NCBI RefSeq assembly: GCF_002090135.1
Contig: NZ_BBRL01000004.1
Coordinates: 1,218,243-1,282,242, forward strand
Origin: Demequina sp. NBRC 110055
Lineage (GTDB): Bacteria; Actinomycetota; Actinomycetes; Actinomycetales; Demequinaceae
Length of the DNA stretch: 64,000 bases
Reading direction: 5' to 3'
The position numbers were made by a program, and so were the translations under genes. The notes under the pieces were generated by a model. The model ran no database searches. It was given only the letters and a program-made list of their open reading frames with translations, and was not told the DNA's origin. Below are positions 44,562 through 52,690 of the stretch, piece by piece. Numbering within the stretch: the first letter of the stretch is position 1; every line of letters starts with the position of its first letter.

Positions 44562-45326
44562 CTACTCGACCGCGATTCTCGTCGTCGGCGACGGTGCGTC
44601 CAGCGCCGCGAGCAGGGCGTCCCGGTCGTAGCCGTCGGTGGCCCGGGCCTCCAGCACGACCCGGCCGGGACGCTCCGACATCACGACCACCCGGTCGGCC
44701 AGCGCGACGGCCTCGTCGATGTCGTGGGTGACGAGCACCACCGCGGACCCCGCTCGGTCGGCCAGGCCGATGCCTGCCAGCCACGCGTTCATGCGGCGCC
44801 TGGTGACTGGATCGAGCGCGCCGAACGGCTCGTCGAGGAGCAGCACCGGCCTGTCGGCGAGGCACGTGCGCAGCAGCGCGAGCCGCTGACGCATGCCTCC
44901 CGAGAGCTCGTGTGGCCAGGCGCGCTCGAAGCCGGCGAGTCCGAACTCCTCGAACAGTGCCCGCGCTCGCGGCTCGGCCCTCTGGCGCGGCACGCCCGCG
45001 GCCACCGCCCCGACCATTGCGTTGGGCAACGCCCGCCGCCACGGCAGCAATCCGTCGCGCTGCGGCATCCACGCGGTGGCACCGCGTCCGTCGGCGAAGC
45101 GAGGAACGTCGACCTCGCCGCGCACCACGGCGTCGGGGCCCAGCAGCCCGCCGAGTACGCGCAACAACGTGGACTTGCCGCACCCCGACGGTCCGAGCAC
45201 GGCCACGAACTCGCCGGCGGCGACCTCGAGCGTCACGTCATCGAGGACGGCGATGTCCCGGGCCGCGCGCCCCGCGCCGGCGAAGGTCACCGCAAGGCCC
45301 CTCGCCGCGAGCACGGGAGCGGTCAC
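44562..45326 (-). CDS. thiZ: ABC transporter ATPase, thiamine-precursor importer (ThiZ-like)
   Basis: This 254-residue nucleotide-binding subunit has Walker A GPSGCGKST (about 44-52), the Q-loop near WMPQRDGLLPW, signature LSGGMRQR, and Walker B VLLLDEP followed by FGALD and the switch histidine in LVTHDIDEA. It belongs to the nitrate/taurine/pyrimidine importer class. It overlaps the binding-protein gene by four bases and is the last gene of the riboswitch-controlled operon, so a role in HMP or FAMP uptake is inferred from context. Confidence 0.88.
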   Translation of the reverse strand: MTAPVLAARGLAVTFAGAGRAARDIAVLDDVTLEVAAGEFVAVLGPSGCGKSTLLRVLGGLLGPDAVVRGEVDVPRFADGRGATAWMPQRDGLLPWRRALPNAMVGAVAAGVPRQRAEPRARALFEEFGLAGFERAWPHELSGGMRQRLALLRTCLADRPVLLLDEPFGALDPVTRRRMNAWLAGIGLADRAGSAVVLVTHDIDEAVALADRVVVMSERPGRVVLEARATDGYDRDALLAALDAPSPTTRIAVE

Positions 45327-46348
45327 TGCTCACCGGTCAGGAACTCGTTGGCCCACGCCTCGTCCACGCGGGGGTCGCCGTCGAGCATGCCGCCGGCGGT
45401 GAGCCAGGTCGAGAACTCCTCCCAGGTGTCGGCCTCCTGCACGCCCCATGCGTCGGGAGAGGAGGCGTACTGGTCGGAGAGCCACAGCGCGCTCGCATTG
45501 ACCAGCTCGCGGTCCAACTCGGGTGCGGCCTCCATGAGTGCGTCAGCGGCGGCCTGCGGATCCTTCATGGCCGCCTCGTAGCCCCGTGCGGTGGTCTCGA
45601 CGAAAGAGCGCACCGTGGCCGGGTCGGCCTCGATCAGGTCAGCGGACGTCGCCAGCAGTGGCGTGTACCAGTCGGGGACACAGTCGAACCAGTCGCGGAA
45701 CGCCATCGTGGTGACGTCGAGCCCGTCAACCTCACCGAGCCGCACCGTGTCCCAGGCGTCGAACACCCACGCGGCGTCGAACTGGTCCTCGGTGAGGCCG
45801 ATGCGGAAGTCGTCGCTCACGAGCGGGGTGTGCTCCACGAGGTCGGGGTCGCCGCCGTCGCACGCGACGAGCGCGGAGATGATCGCCGTCTCGAGGTCCG
45901 AGCCATAGCTGCCGTAGCGCTTGCCCTCGAGGTCGCGCGGGCGAGTGATCTCGTCGGAGGCGAGCGACAGCAACGAGGACGTGTTGTGCTCGATGATCGT
46001 GGCCACCGAGACCACGTCCGCCCCGGCGGCGCGGGCGGGTAGGAGGCCCTCGGCGACGGAGTAGGCGAAGTCCGCCTGGCCGGTGGCCACTAGCTGCGTG
46101 CCGGAGGTCTCGCCGGGCTCGATCACGGTGACGTCGAGCCCCGCGTCCTCATACCAGCCGTTCGCGAGGGCGAGGTAGAGGCCCGCGTGGTTGGTGTTGG
46201 GTGTCCAGTCGAGCACCACCGACACCTCAGTAAGGACACTCGCGGAGGCCTCAGCGTCAGCCGAGGTGGTGTCGTCGGCCGATGCGCCGGAGCAGCCGGC
46301 GAGGAAGGTCGCCGCGGCGGCGAGGGGAGCGAAGCGAAGGATGTTCAT
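45323..46348 (-). CDS. thiY: ABC transporter binding protein, NMT1/THI5-like (ThiY-like)
   Basis: This 341-residue lipoprotein (lipobox FLAGC, Cys 19) has an NMT1/THI5 fold. The segment LDWTPNTNHAGLYLALANGWY is diagnostic for this group, which binds thiamine pyrimidine precursors such as formylaminopyrimidine (ThiY) or HMP. The signature is preserved, as is GQADFAYSVAEGLLPARA. Being downstream of a TPP riboswitch strongly supports a vitamin B1 role. Whether it prefers HMP or formylaminopyrimidine is undecided. Confidence 0.92.
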   Translation of the reverse strand: MNILRFAPLAAAATFLAGCSGASADDTTSADAEASASVLTEVSVVLDWTPNTNHAGLYLALANGWYEDAGLDVTVIEPGETSGTQLVATGQADFAYSVAEGLLPARAAGADVVSVATIIEHNTSSLLSLASDEITRPRDLEGKRYGSYGSDLETAIISALVACDGGDPDLVEHTPLVSDDFRIGLTEDQFDAAWVFDAWDTVRLGEVDGLDVTTMAFRDWFDCVPDWYTPLLATSADLIEADPATVRSFVETTARGYEAAMKDPQAAADALMEAAPELDRELVNASALWLSDQYASSPDAWGVQEADTWEEFSTWLTAGGMLDGDPRVDEAWANEFLTGEQ

Positions 46349-46366
46349 GAGGGGGTCCTTAAGGAG

Positions 46367-47167
46367 TTAGAGGCGAGCAGCCGGGGGCTGCCACGGAGTG
46401 AGGGCGCGGCTGAGGCCAAGGAACACGAGGACGAATAGGCCGGACAGGAGTGCGATGAGCGCGATCCCGACGAAGATCTGGTCGACCGCGTAGGCCTTGC
46501 GCGAGCGCTGAATAAAGACGCCGATGCCGGACTCGCCGGCGAGGTATTCGGACACCACGGCGGCGCCGACGGCGTAGGTGGCGGCGATGCGCAGTCCCGC
46601 CAGGGCGCCGGGAACGGAGGCGGGCAGGCGTACCAGCCTCAACTGGTGGCGCCTGGTGCCGCCGAGCCCTGCCACCATGTCGGCGTGCTCCGCGTCCACG
46701 TCACGGATCGCGGCCGCCGCGGAGATCAGTACCGGGAAGAACACCGTGAGCGCCACGACGATCACCTTGGAGGTCAGCCCGAACCCCGCCCACAGGATCA
46801 GCAGCGGGGCCAGGACCACCGTGGGGATGGTCTGGCTGAGCAACACGAGGGGTTGGGCGACATGCCCAGCGGTCGGTACGGTCGCGGTCACGACCGCAAG
46901 CAGCCACCCGATGGTCGCGCCGAGGGCGAGCCCCAGCGCGGCCTCCGTCAGCGTCGTCGTGACGTGCTCGCCGAGCTGCGGCGCCTGATCGACGGCCGCG
47001 GCGGCTACCTGAGAGGGCGCGGGCAGGATGAACGGCGGCAGGCCGCCCAGGCGCACGGCGCCCTCCCACAGCGCGACGAGCACGACGACGGTGACGCCGC
47101 CCACGGCCACCGCACGCGCACGCGAGCCGCCGCGCGGGCGCGCGGCGCCCACGGCATCGGCCGTCAC
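46367..47167 (-). CDS. thiX: ABC transporter permease, thiamine-precursor importer (ThiX-like)
   Basis: This 266-residue SsuC/TauC-type permease has six predicted helices and the conserved loop AEHADMVAGLGGTRRHQLRLVRLPAS, which contacts the ATPase. The GTG at 47167 overlaps the stop of the small thiamine-binding gene by four bases. The binding protein and ATPase follow. All four genes are on one transcript beginning at the TPP riboswitch. Confidence 0.9.
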   Translation of the reverse strand: MTADAVGAARPRGGSRARAVAVGGVTVVVLVALWEGAVRLGGLPPFILPAPSQVAAAAVDQAPQLGEHVTTTLTEAALGLALGATIGWLLAVVTATVPTAGHVAQPLVLLSQTIPTVVLAPLLILWAGFGLTSKVIVVALTVFFPVLISAAAAIRDVDAEHADMVAGLGGTRRHQLRLVRLPASVPGALAGLRIAATYAVGAAVVSEYLAGESGIGVFIQRSRKAYAVDQIFVGIALIALLSGLFVLVFLGLSRALTPWQPPAARL

Positions 47168-47457
47168 GCGCGGTGCTTACCCACGAGGTCCTGGACGCTT
47201 GGGCCGTCGTCGGCCGCGGAGCCCGAGACCTTGATCATCGACATGCAGCCCTCCGCGCCCGCGGCGAGCGTGGCCTCGTGAATGGTGCGCAGCAGCGGCC
47301 AGATCTCGTCGGGCGTGCCCTCGATGGTCGTGCCCATCGCGCCCACCTCGTAGGCGAGCCCGGAGCGGGTGATGGCGGCGATGGCGGCGTCGACGTGGGC
47401 GTAGCGGTCCTCGGGGGTGCCCACGGGGCGGGGGAGGACTTGGATTTCAGCGATCAT
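47164..47457 (-). CDS. Thiamine-binding protein, MTH1187/YkoF-related
   Basis: This 97-residue ferredoxin-like protein (Thiamine_BP, formerly DUF77) has recognisable segments IAEIQVLPRP, the GLAYEVGAMGTTIEG loop and MSMIKVSG. Family members bind thiamine or related pyrimidines and commonly sit in thiamine-transport operons. It is the first gene after the TPP riboswitch, with AGGAGA before its ATG. It could buffer or sense the imported compound in the cytoplasm. Confidence 0.9.
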   Translation of the reverse strand: MIAEIQVLPRPVGTPEDRYAHVDAAIAAITRSGLAYEVGAMGTTIEGTPDEIWPLLRTIHEATLAAGAEGCMSMIKVSGSAADDGPSVQDLVGKHRA

Positions 47458-47596
47458 GCGTGTCTCCTGCGGTTGATGACCCAAGGAACACGCGACGCAG
47501 CACGCCGTCGCCGACAGACGCGGGTGCGTACGGCAGGGACCCTGGCGCGCCGGAGCGCGCCTGACCTGCCGTGCCCACGCCCGCGCCGTCTGGCAC

Positions 47597-47682
47597 GTCC
47601 TTACGCTGGCATTACCCAGGTCAAGTTCTCGGGTCGACGGCGCATGTGGCCGTCCTCTCAGCTCGGCTGTCCCGAGCTCCCC
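47597..47682 (-). ncRNA. TPP riboswitch (THI box)
   Basis: Read on the minus strand, the element opens with GGGGAGCTCGG (P1), then CTGAGAGGA (47661-47653), then a variable P3 arm. It continues with CCCGAGAACTTGACCTGGG and ends TAATGCCAGCGTAAGGAC. These are the conserved sensor-helix and pyrophosphate-binding pieces of the THI box. A TACGAT -10 box (minus strand, 47702-47697) places the transcript start about eight bases before P1. The first start codon is 140 bases downstream. Thiamine pyrophosphate should shut off the four-gene importer operon. Confidence 0.96.
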
Positions 47683-47696
47683 GCGTTGGCCCTTGC

Positions 47697-47702
47697 ATCG
47701 TA
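47697..47702 (-). promoter_or_regulatory. -10 element of the thiamine operon
   Basis: TACGAT on the minus strand, 15-20 bases before the first paired base of the riboswitch, fits a housekeeping-sigma -10 box. The rest of the 348-base gap (47458-47805) holds the riboswitch leader and, on the plus strand, a GCCTGC/GCAGGC inverted repeat near 47773-47792 upstream of the aminotransferase. Confidence 0.5.
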
Positions 47703-47805
47703 GCCACACCGTGGCGCCGGGGTCCAGGGCCCGAGCCCGTGCTGCCGGCGACACGCGCCATGACCACGAAATGCCTGCGTAACCACGGCAGGCCAGAATG
47801 GGCTC

Positions 47806-49032
47806 GTGAGCATCCCCGGTCCCGTGAACATGCCGCCCCGCCTGCTGATGGGCCCCGGCCCCATCAACGCCGACCCGCGCGTCCTGCGCGCCATGAGCGC
47901 CCAGCTGGTGGGCCAGTATGACCCCGCGATGACCGGCGCGATGAACGAGGTCATGGACCTCTACCGCCAGGTCTTCATCACCGAAAACCGCCAGACGATG
48001 CTGGTCGACGGCACGTCCCGCGCGGGCATCGAGGCCGCGCTCGTATCGCTCCTGGAGCCCGGCGACCGAGTGCTGGTACCGATCTTCGGCCGCTTCGGCC
48101 ACCTGCTCGCCGAGATCTCCCGCCGGGTGGGCGCAGAGGTGCACACCATCGAGGCCGAGTGGGGAGAGGTCTTCACCGACGAGGCCATCGAGGCGGCGCT
48201 CATCGAGGTGCAGCCCAAGGTGCTCGCGGTGGTGCACGGGGACACCTCGACGACCATGGCGCAGCCCCTCGAGGGACTGGGCGAGCTGTGCGAGCGCCAC
48301 GGCGCGCTGCTGTACGTCGACGCGACCGCGACCATCGGCGGCAACGAGCTGCGCACCGACGAATGGGGACTCGACGTCGTCACCGCCGGGTTGCAGAAGT
48401 GCCTGGGCGGGCCCTCGGGCTCGGCCCCGGTGACGTTCTCCGCCAAGGCGGCAGCGGTGATCGAGGGGCGCAAGAGCGTCGAGGAGGGCATCCGCGACGC
48501 CGACGACCCCGTCCTCGACGCCCCCATCCGCTCCAACTACCTCGACATGGCGCAGATCTTCGACTACTGGTCCGAGCGCCGGCTCAACCACCACACCGAG
48601 GCGACGACCATGCTCTACGGCGCCCGCGAGTGCGCCAGGATCCTGTTGGAGGAAGGGCTCGACGCCTCGTGGCGCCGGCACGACCTCCACGGACGCGCCA
48701 TGCTTGCGGGAGCATCGGCCCTGGGGCTGACCCCGTTTGGCCACCTCGCGTACAAGATGACCAACGTGGTGGGCGTCGAGATCCCCGCGGGTGTCGACGG
48801 CGACGCGGCCCGTGCGGCGATGCTCGCGGACTTCGGCATCGAGATCGGTACCAGCTTCGGGCCCCTGCATGGCCGCATCTGGCGCCTCGGCACCATGGGA
48901 TTCAACGCGAGGACCGATGCCGTGCTGACGACCGTGGCGGCGCTCGAAGCGGTGCTGCGCCGCGCGGGCCACCGCATGGAATCGGGTGCCGGCGTCGAGG
49001 CCGCGTACGACGTGTACGAGGCGGCGCTGTGA
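47806..49032 (+). CDS. pucG: Alanine/ureidoglycine-glyoxylate-type aminotransferase (PucG-like)
   Basis: This 408-residue class V PLP aminotransferase opens with LLMGPGPINADPRVL and contains the PLP lysine K198 (TAGLQKCLGGP). The QYDPAMT segment after the N-terminal motif is typical of PucG, which moves the amino group of S-ureidoglycine to glyoxylate in purine breakdown. It is coupled to an allantoate amidohydrolase (stop and start overlap), which supports that role over serine-pyruvate activity. The start is GTG 47806 or possibly ATG 47830; CAGAAT lies six bases before the GTG. Confidence 0.88.
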   Translation: MSIPGPVNMPPRLLMGPGPINADPRVLRAMSAQLVGQYDPAMTGAMNEVMDLYRQVFITENRQTMLVDGTSRAGIEAALVSLLEPGDRVLVPIFGRFGHLLAEISRRVGAEVHTIEAEWGEVFTDEAIEAALIEVQPKVLAVVHGDTSTTMAQPLEGLGELCERHGALLYVDATATIGGNELRTDEWGLDVVTAGLQKCLGGPSGSAPVTFSAKAAAVIEGRKSVEEGIRDADDPVLDAPIRSNYLDMAQIFDYWSERRLNHHTEATTMLYGARECARILLEEGLDASWRRHDLHGRAMLAGASALGLTPFGHLAYKMTNVVGVEIPAGVDGDAARAAMLADFGIEIGTSFGPLHGRIWRLGTMGFNARTDAVLTTVAALEAVLRRAGHRMESGAGVEAAYDVYEAAL

Positions 49033-50702
49033 GCGCCCACGACGCCGCCGAGATCCTCGCCCGCTGTGACATCCTCGCGACACATACGGCCGCCAACGAC
49101 GGCATCGACCGCGCCTACCTCACGCCCGAGCACGCCCGCACCAATTGGACCGTGGGGGAGTGGATGGCCGATGCCGGCCTCACCCCCTGGCAGGACGCCG
49201 CCGGCAATCAGCGGGGCACCTACCCGGGGTTGACCGAGGACGCCCCGGTGCTCCTGCTGGGCTCCCACCTCGACACCGTGCCCGGCGCCGGGCGCTACGA
49301 CGGCATCCTCGGCACGCTGATGGCGATCGCCGTGGTGGGCCGCGTGGCCGCCAGGGGCGAGCGCCTTCCCTTCGCCATCGAGGTGCTGGGCTTCGCGGAT
49401 GAGGAGGGCACGCGCTTTGGTCGCACCCTGCTCGGCTCCTGCGCCGTCGCGGGAACTTGGGACGAGTCATGGTGGGACCTCACCGACCCGCACGGCACGA
49501 GCCTGCGGGACGCCTTCGTGGCGTTCGGGCTCGACCCCGAGCGCATCGGCGAAGCGGCCATGGATCCGCGCCGGGTCATCGGCTACCTCGAAGCCCACAT
49601 CGAGCAGGGCCCGTTGCTGCAAGATGCCGACAAGGCCCTGGGTGTCGTCACCGGCATCATGGGTGCCAGGCGCTTCGAGCTCACCATGATCGGTGAGGCG
49701 GGGCATGCCGGCGGCGTGCCCTACGGGCGTCGTCGCGACGCGCTGCTGGGCGCGGCCGAGGTTGCCGTCGCCGTCGAGGAGCTGGCGCGCGACGCCGGCG
49801 CCGTCGGTACCGTCGGCCGTATGCAAGCCTTCCCCGGCGCGCAGAACGTCATCCCCGGCCGCGCGGAGTTCAGCCTCGATCTGCGCGCCGAGACCGACGC
49901 GCTACGCGACCGGGTGTGGCTCGATATCGAGGAGAAGGCGCTCAAGTCTGCGGCTGCTCGCCGCCTTGACTTCCGCATCGACGAGAAGCACCAGGCGAAG
50001 GCCACGGTGGTGGGTGCGCGCCTCGCCGCCGCGATCGAGGAGGGCATTCGTGCCACGGGCGACGGCGCCCCGATGACGCTGCTGTCGAAGGCCGGCCACG
50101 ACGCCATGGCGATCGCGGACCTGTGTGACTACGCGATGCTGTTCATCCGCTGCAAGGACGGCATCTCGCACCACAAGGACGAGGCTGTGCGCGCCGACGA
50201 CGTCGCCGTGGCCCTCGATGCCTTCGAGGCCGCCGTGCTCACCCTCGCGAGGGAGGCGGACCCGGCCGCGGCCGCTACTGTGGACGTCACCCCACCCCAA
50301 GGAGCGACTATGACTTTGCCCACCATCACCCGCGACGCCAACGGCGCGCCCAGCATCGACTTCGCCGGGGCCGCGAAGCCCGACGAACTCGTCGTCGAGG
50401 TCCACGAGGCCGGCTCCGGTGAGCCGGTCAAGGAGGGCCAGCACATCACCGTGCACTACAGCGGCTGGCTGTGGGACGGCGCCAAGTTCGACTCGTCGTG
50501 GGACCGCGGCGAGGCCATCTCCTTCCCCATCGCCTACGGCGCGCTCATCGACGGCTGGGTCGACGGCATCGTCGGTCAGCCCGTGGGTTCCAAGCTGCTG
50601 CTGGTCGTCCCACCGGAGTCCGGCTACGGATTCCAGACCATGGGCCCCATCCCCGGCGGCTCGACGCTGGTGTTCACCGTCGACGTCCTCGAGGCACGCT
50701 AA
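49029..50702 (+). CDS. allC: Allantoate amidohydrolase (M20) continuous in frame with an FKBP-type prolyl isomerase
   Basis: Residues 1 to about 412 form an AllC-type M20 amidohydrolase that cleaves allantoate. Metal ligands are H80 (GSHLDTV), D91 (RYDGILG), E126 (FADEEGTRFG) and H190 (YLEAHIEQG), and the far histidines are in GISHHKDE. The usual end is LTLAREAD. No stop codon follows: the frame continues through PAAAATVDVTPPQGAT into a complete FKBP domain (about 428-557). A perfect AAGGAG and ATG lie at the junction (50299-50312). So the product may be a 557-residue fusion, or the FKBP may also be made alone. A one-base frameshift near 50253-50309 would end AllC at TGA 50311. Confidence 0.85.
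   Translation: MSAHDAAEILARCDILATHTAANDGIDRAYLTPEHARTNWTVGEWMADAGLTPWQDAAGNQRGTYPGLTEDAPVLLLGSHLDTVPGAGRYDGILGTLMAIAVVGRVAARGERLPFAIEVLGFADEEGTRFGRTLLGSCAVAGTWDESWWDLTDPHGTSLRDAFVAFGLDPERIGEAAMDPRRVIGYLEAHIEQGPLLQDADKALGVVTGIMGARRFELTMIGEAGHAGGVPYGRRRDALLGAAEVAVAVEELARDAGAVGTVGRMQAFPGAQNVIPGRAEFSLDLRAETDALRDRVWLDIEEKALKSAAARRLDFRIDEKHQAKATVVGARLAAAIEEGIRATGDGAPMTLLSKAGHDAMAIADLCDYAMLFIRCKDGISHHKDEAVRADDVAVALDAFEAAVLTLAREADPAAAATVDVTPPQGATMTLPTITRDANGAPSIDFAGAAKPDELVVEVHEAGSGEPVKEGQHITVHYSGWLWDGAKFDSSWDRGEAISFPIAYGALIDGWVDGIVGQPVGSKLLLVVPPESGYGFQTMGPIPGGSTLVFTVDVLEAR
50310..50702 (+). CDS. FKBP-type peptidyl-prolyl isomerase (internal in-frame start)
   Basis: Started at ATG 50310, this is a 130-residue single-domain FKBP, the common length in actinobacteria. 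It has GQHITVHYSGWLWDGAKFDSSWDRG and the conserved GYGFQTMGPIPGGSTLVFTVDVL. AAGGAG lies five bases upstream, which is better than most starts in this window. The same codons are also the C-terminus of the AllC reading frame. It would speed cis-trans proline isomerisation in the cytosol. Confidence 0.75.
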   Translation: MTLPTITRDANGAPSIDFAGAAKPDELVVEVHEAGSGEPVKEGQHITVHYSGWLWDGAKFDSSWDRGEAISFPIAYGALIDGWVDGIVGQPVGSKLLLVVPPESGYGFQTMGPIPGGSTLVFTVDVLEAR

Positions 50703-50718
50703 GGCTCGTTGCCGCACG

Positions 50719-50747
50719 GGCCGGGGCACAACGGGGTGCCACCGGCC
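50719..50747 (+). terminator. Hairpin after the FKBP gene
   Basis: GGCCGGGGCAC pairs with GTGCCACCGGCC (one bulged A) around AACGGG. It lies 17 bases after the FKBP stop and before the leaderless phzF promoter, so it is the likely end of the pucG-allC transcript. Confidence 0.6.
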
Positions 50748-50786
50748 ACCCGCGCGGCACCCGTCGCGCGCCCTACGCTGACGGAC

Positions 50787-51650
50787 ATGAGTGCGCGCCC
50801 CTTCCGTCAGGTTGATGTTTTCGGCTCCGGCCCCTACCGAGGCAACCCTGTCGCGGTGATCCTCGACGCAGACGGCCTGAGTGACGCCCAGATGCAGCGC
50901 ATCGCGACGTGGACGAACCTGTCCGAAACCACGTTCGTTCTGTCGCCGACGACGCCCGACGCGGACTACCGCGTACGCATCTTCACTGTCACCGAGGAAC
51001 TCCCCTTCGCCGGGCACCCCACGCTCGGCACGGCGCGGGCGTGGCTCGACGCGGGGCGCACGCCGCACCAGCCTGGCAACGTGGTCCAAGAGTGCGGTGC
51101 CGGGCTCGTGCCGGTACGGGTCGACGGCGAGTCGCTCGCCTTCGCCGCGCCGCCGCGCATCCGTCAAGGCGCGGTCGAGGAGACCGACCTCGCGGTCGCC
51201 TGTGACCGCCTACGCATCGCGCGCGACGAGGTCGTCGACGCGGCCTGGGTCGACAACGGCCCGGGCTGGCTGGGTCTGCTGCTCGCCGACGCCTCGCGCG
51301 TCCTGGAATGCGAACCCGATGCGAGCCCTCGCTCGGAACGCGGGTTCTACGGGCTTGTGGGTCTGTACGGAGCCGGCCACGGCATCGGCCATCCCGAGGG
51401 CGTGGACCTGGAGGTGCGCGCGTTCGTCTACGACGCCGGCGCGCCCGTGTGGGAGGACCCGGTCACCGGCTCGCTCAACGCGTCCCTCGCACAGTGGCTC
51501 ACGGAGTCCGGGCGCATCGAGGCTCCGTACGTCGCCCGTCAGGGGACGGCGATGGGACGCGACGGACGCGTCTCGGTGACGGCCGATGCCGAGGAGATCT
51601 GGGTAGGGGGCTTCACTCGCGTGGCCGTCGCCGGGACTATCCAGGCGTAA
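50787..51650 (+). CDS. PhzF-family isomerase
   Basis: This 287-residue protein has a diaminopimelate-epimerase-like fold. It has the opening FRQVDVFGSGPYRGNPVAVILDADGL (conserved GNPVAV), the catalytic Glu region NLSETTFVL, and FAGHPTLGTA. The C-terminal half has DPVTGSLNASLAQWL. PhzF itself isomerises a phenazine precursor, but most members have unknown substrates, and no phenazine genes are here. ATG 50787 lies seven bases after TACGCT (leaderless); longer in-frame starts lack support. Confidence 0.9.
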   Translation: MSARPFRQVDVFGSGPYRGNPVAVILDADGLSDAQMQRIATWTNLSETTFVLSPTTPDADYRVRIFTVTEELPFAGHPTLGTARAWLDAGRTPHQPGNVVQECGAGLVPVRVDGESLAFAAPPRIRQGAVEETDLAVACDRLRIARDEVVDAAWVDNGPGWLGLLLADASRVLECEPDASPRSERGFYGLVGLYGAGHGIGHPEGVDLEVRAFVYDAGAPVWEDPVTGSLNASLAQWLTESGRIEAPYVARQGTAMGRDGRVSVTADAEEIWVGGFTRVAVAGTIQA

Positions 51651-51723
51651 CGCGGCGTTGTCCCCGACGGCGCGGGGGCGGCGCGCGCACGTCAGGCACG
51701 GAAGCGAACTGAGGAGGCACGCC

Positions 51724-52677
51724 GTGAACGCAGCGCACGTTGGCATTGTGTGGAACCCGGCCAAGACCAGCAAGGACGATCTCCAGGAGGCGCTCGACAG
51801 GGCGCTCGAGGGTGCCGATACCGAGGTCTCGTGGTGGGAGACCACGGTCGAGGATCCCGGTTTCGGGCAGGCCCGCGAGGCGCTGGAGGCGGGGGCCGAT
51901 GTCGTGGTGGCCGCGGGCGGCGACGGCACCGTGCGTGCGGTGGCGCAGACGCTTGCCGATGCGGACACGAATGCGGCCCTCGGCATCGTCCCCATGGGCA
52001 CCGGCAATCTGCTGTCGCGTAACCTCGATATCCCGCTGAACTCGCTGCCGGATGCCTTCGCCGCCGCGCTCAGCGGCGAGGACCGTACCGTGGATCTCGC
52101 CTGGGCGGAGGCCGACTGCGGCGATGGCGACGTGCGACTGGCCTTCACCGTCATGGCGGGCATCGGCATCGACGCGCACATGATCACCGAGACCGACGAG
52201 GACCTCAAGGGCAAGGTGGGCTGGCTCGCCTATGTGGAGTCGCTGGGTCGGGCCGTCTCGGCCAGCGACGTGATCGCGATGGGGCTGGGTGTGGACGATG
52301 GCGACACCGAGCGGTACGAGGCGCACACCCTGATCGTCGGCAACTGCGGGCTCCTGACCGGGGGAGTGACGCTCCTGCCCGATGCGCTGCCCGACGATGG
52401 CGAGCTCGACATGCTCGTACTCAGCGCCGACGGCGTCTCCGGCTGGCTCGACACGCTGCGTTCCATGGTGTGGGACAACGGACTCAAGCGCCTGGTGGGC
52501 GCGAGTGACAGGGCCGAGAGCTCCGAGTCGGTGGATCACCGTCGCGTGAAGGACCTGGTGGTGGACCTCGAGCAGCCCCGCATGCTGGAACTGGACGGGG
52601 ACGAGGTCGGCGAGACGGCCCGCATCACGTTCTCGGTGCAGCCAGGAGCGCTCGCGGTGCGCGTGCCGCGGACGTAG
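51724..52677 (+). CDS. Diacylglycerol kinase-family lipid kinase (YegS/BmrU-like)
   Basis: This 317-residue kinase has the catalytic-domain motifs VVVAAGGDGTVRAVAQ (the GGDGT nucleotide motif) and GIVPMGTGNLLSRNL, followed by the beta-sandwich domain (about 130-315). It phosphorylates a lipid or sphingosine-like alcohol using ATP; the precise lipid is unknown. GTG 51724 follows GGAGG, and an earlier in-frame ATG lies before that site. It converges on map with a 13-base gap. Confidence 0.92.
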   Translation: MNAAHVGIVWNPAKTSKDDLQEALDRALEGADTEVSWWETTVEDPGFGQAREALEAGADVVVAAGGDGTVRAVAQTLADADTNAALGIVPMGTGNLLSRNLDIPLNSLPDAFAAALSGEDRTVDLAWAEADCGDGDVRLAFTVMAGIGIDAHMITETDEDLKGKVGWLAYVESLGRAVSASDVIAMGLGVDDGDTERYEAHTLIVGNCGLLTGGVTLLPDALPDDGELDMLVLSADGVSGWLDTLRSMVWDNGLKRLVGASDRAESSESVDHRRVKDLVVDLEQPRMLELDGDEVGETARITFSVQPGALAVRVPRT

Positions 52678-52690
52678 CCCCCCGGCGCCG

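Noticed and set aside
48159..49028. Upstream extension of the AllC-FKBP reading frame, giving an 847-residue ORF
   Set aside because: The extension lies inside the aminotransferase gene in another frame and reads as Arg/Ala-rich shadow. The GTG at 49029 overlapping the aminotransferase stop is the sensible start.
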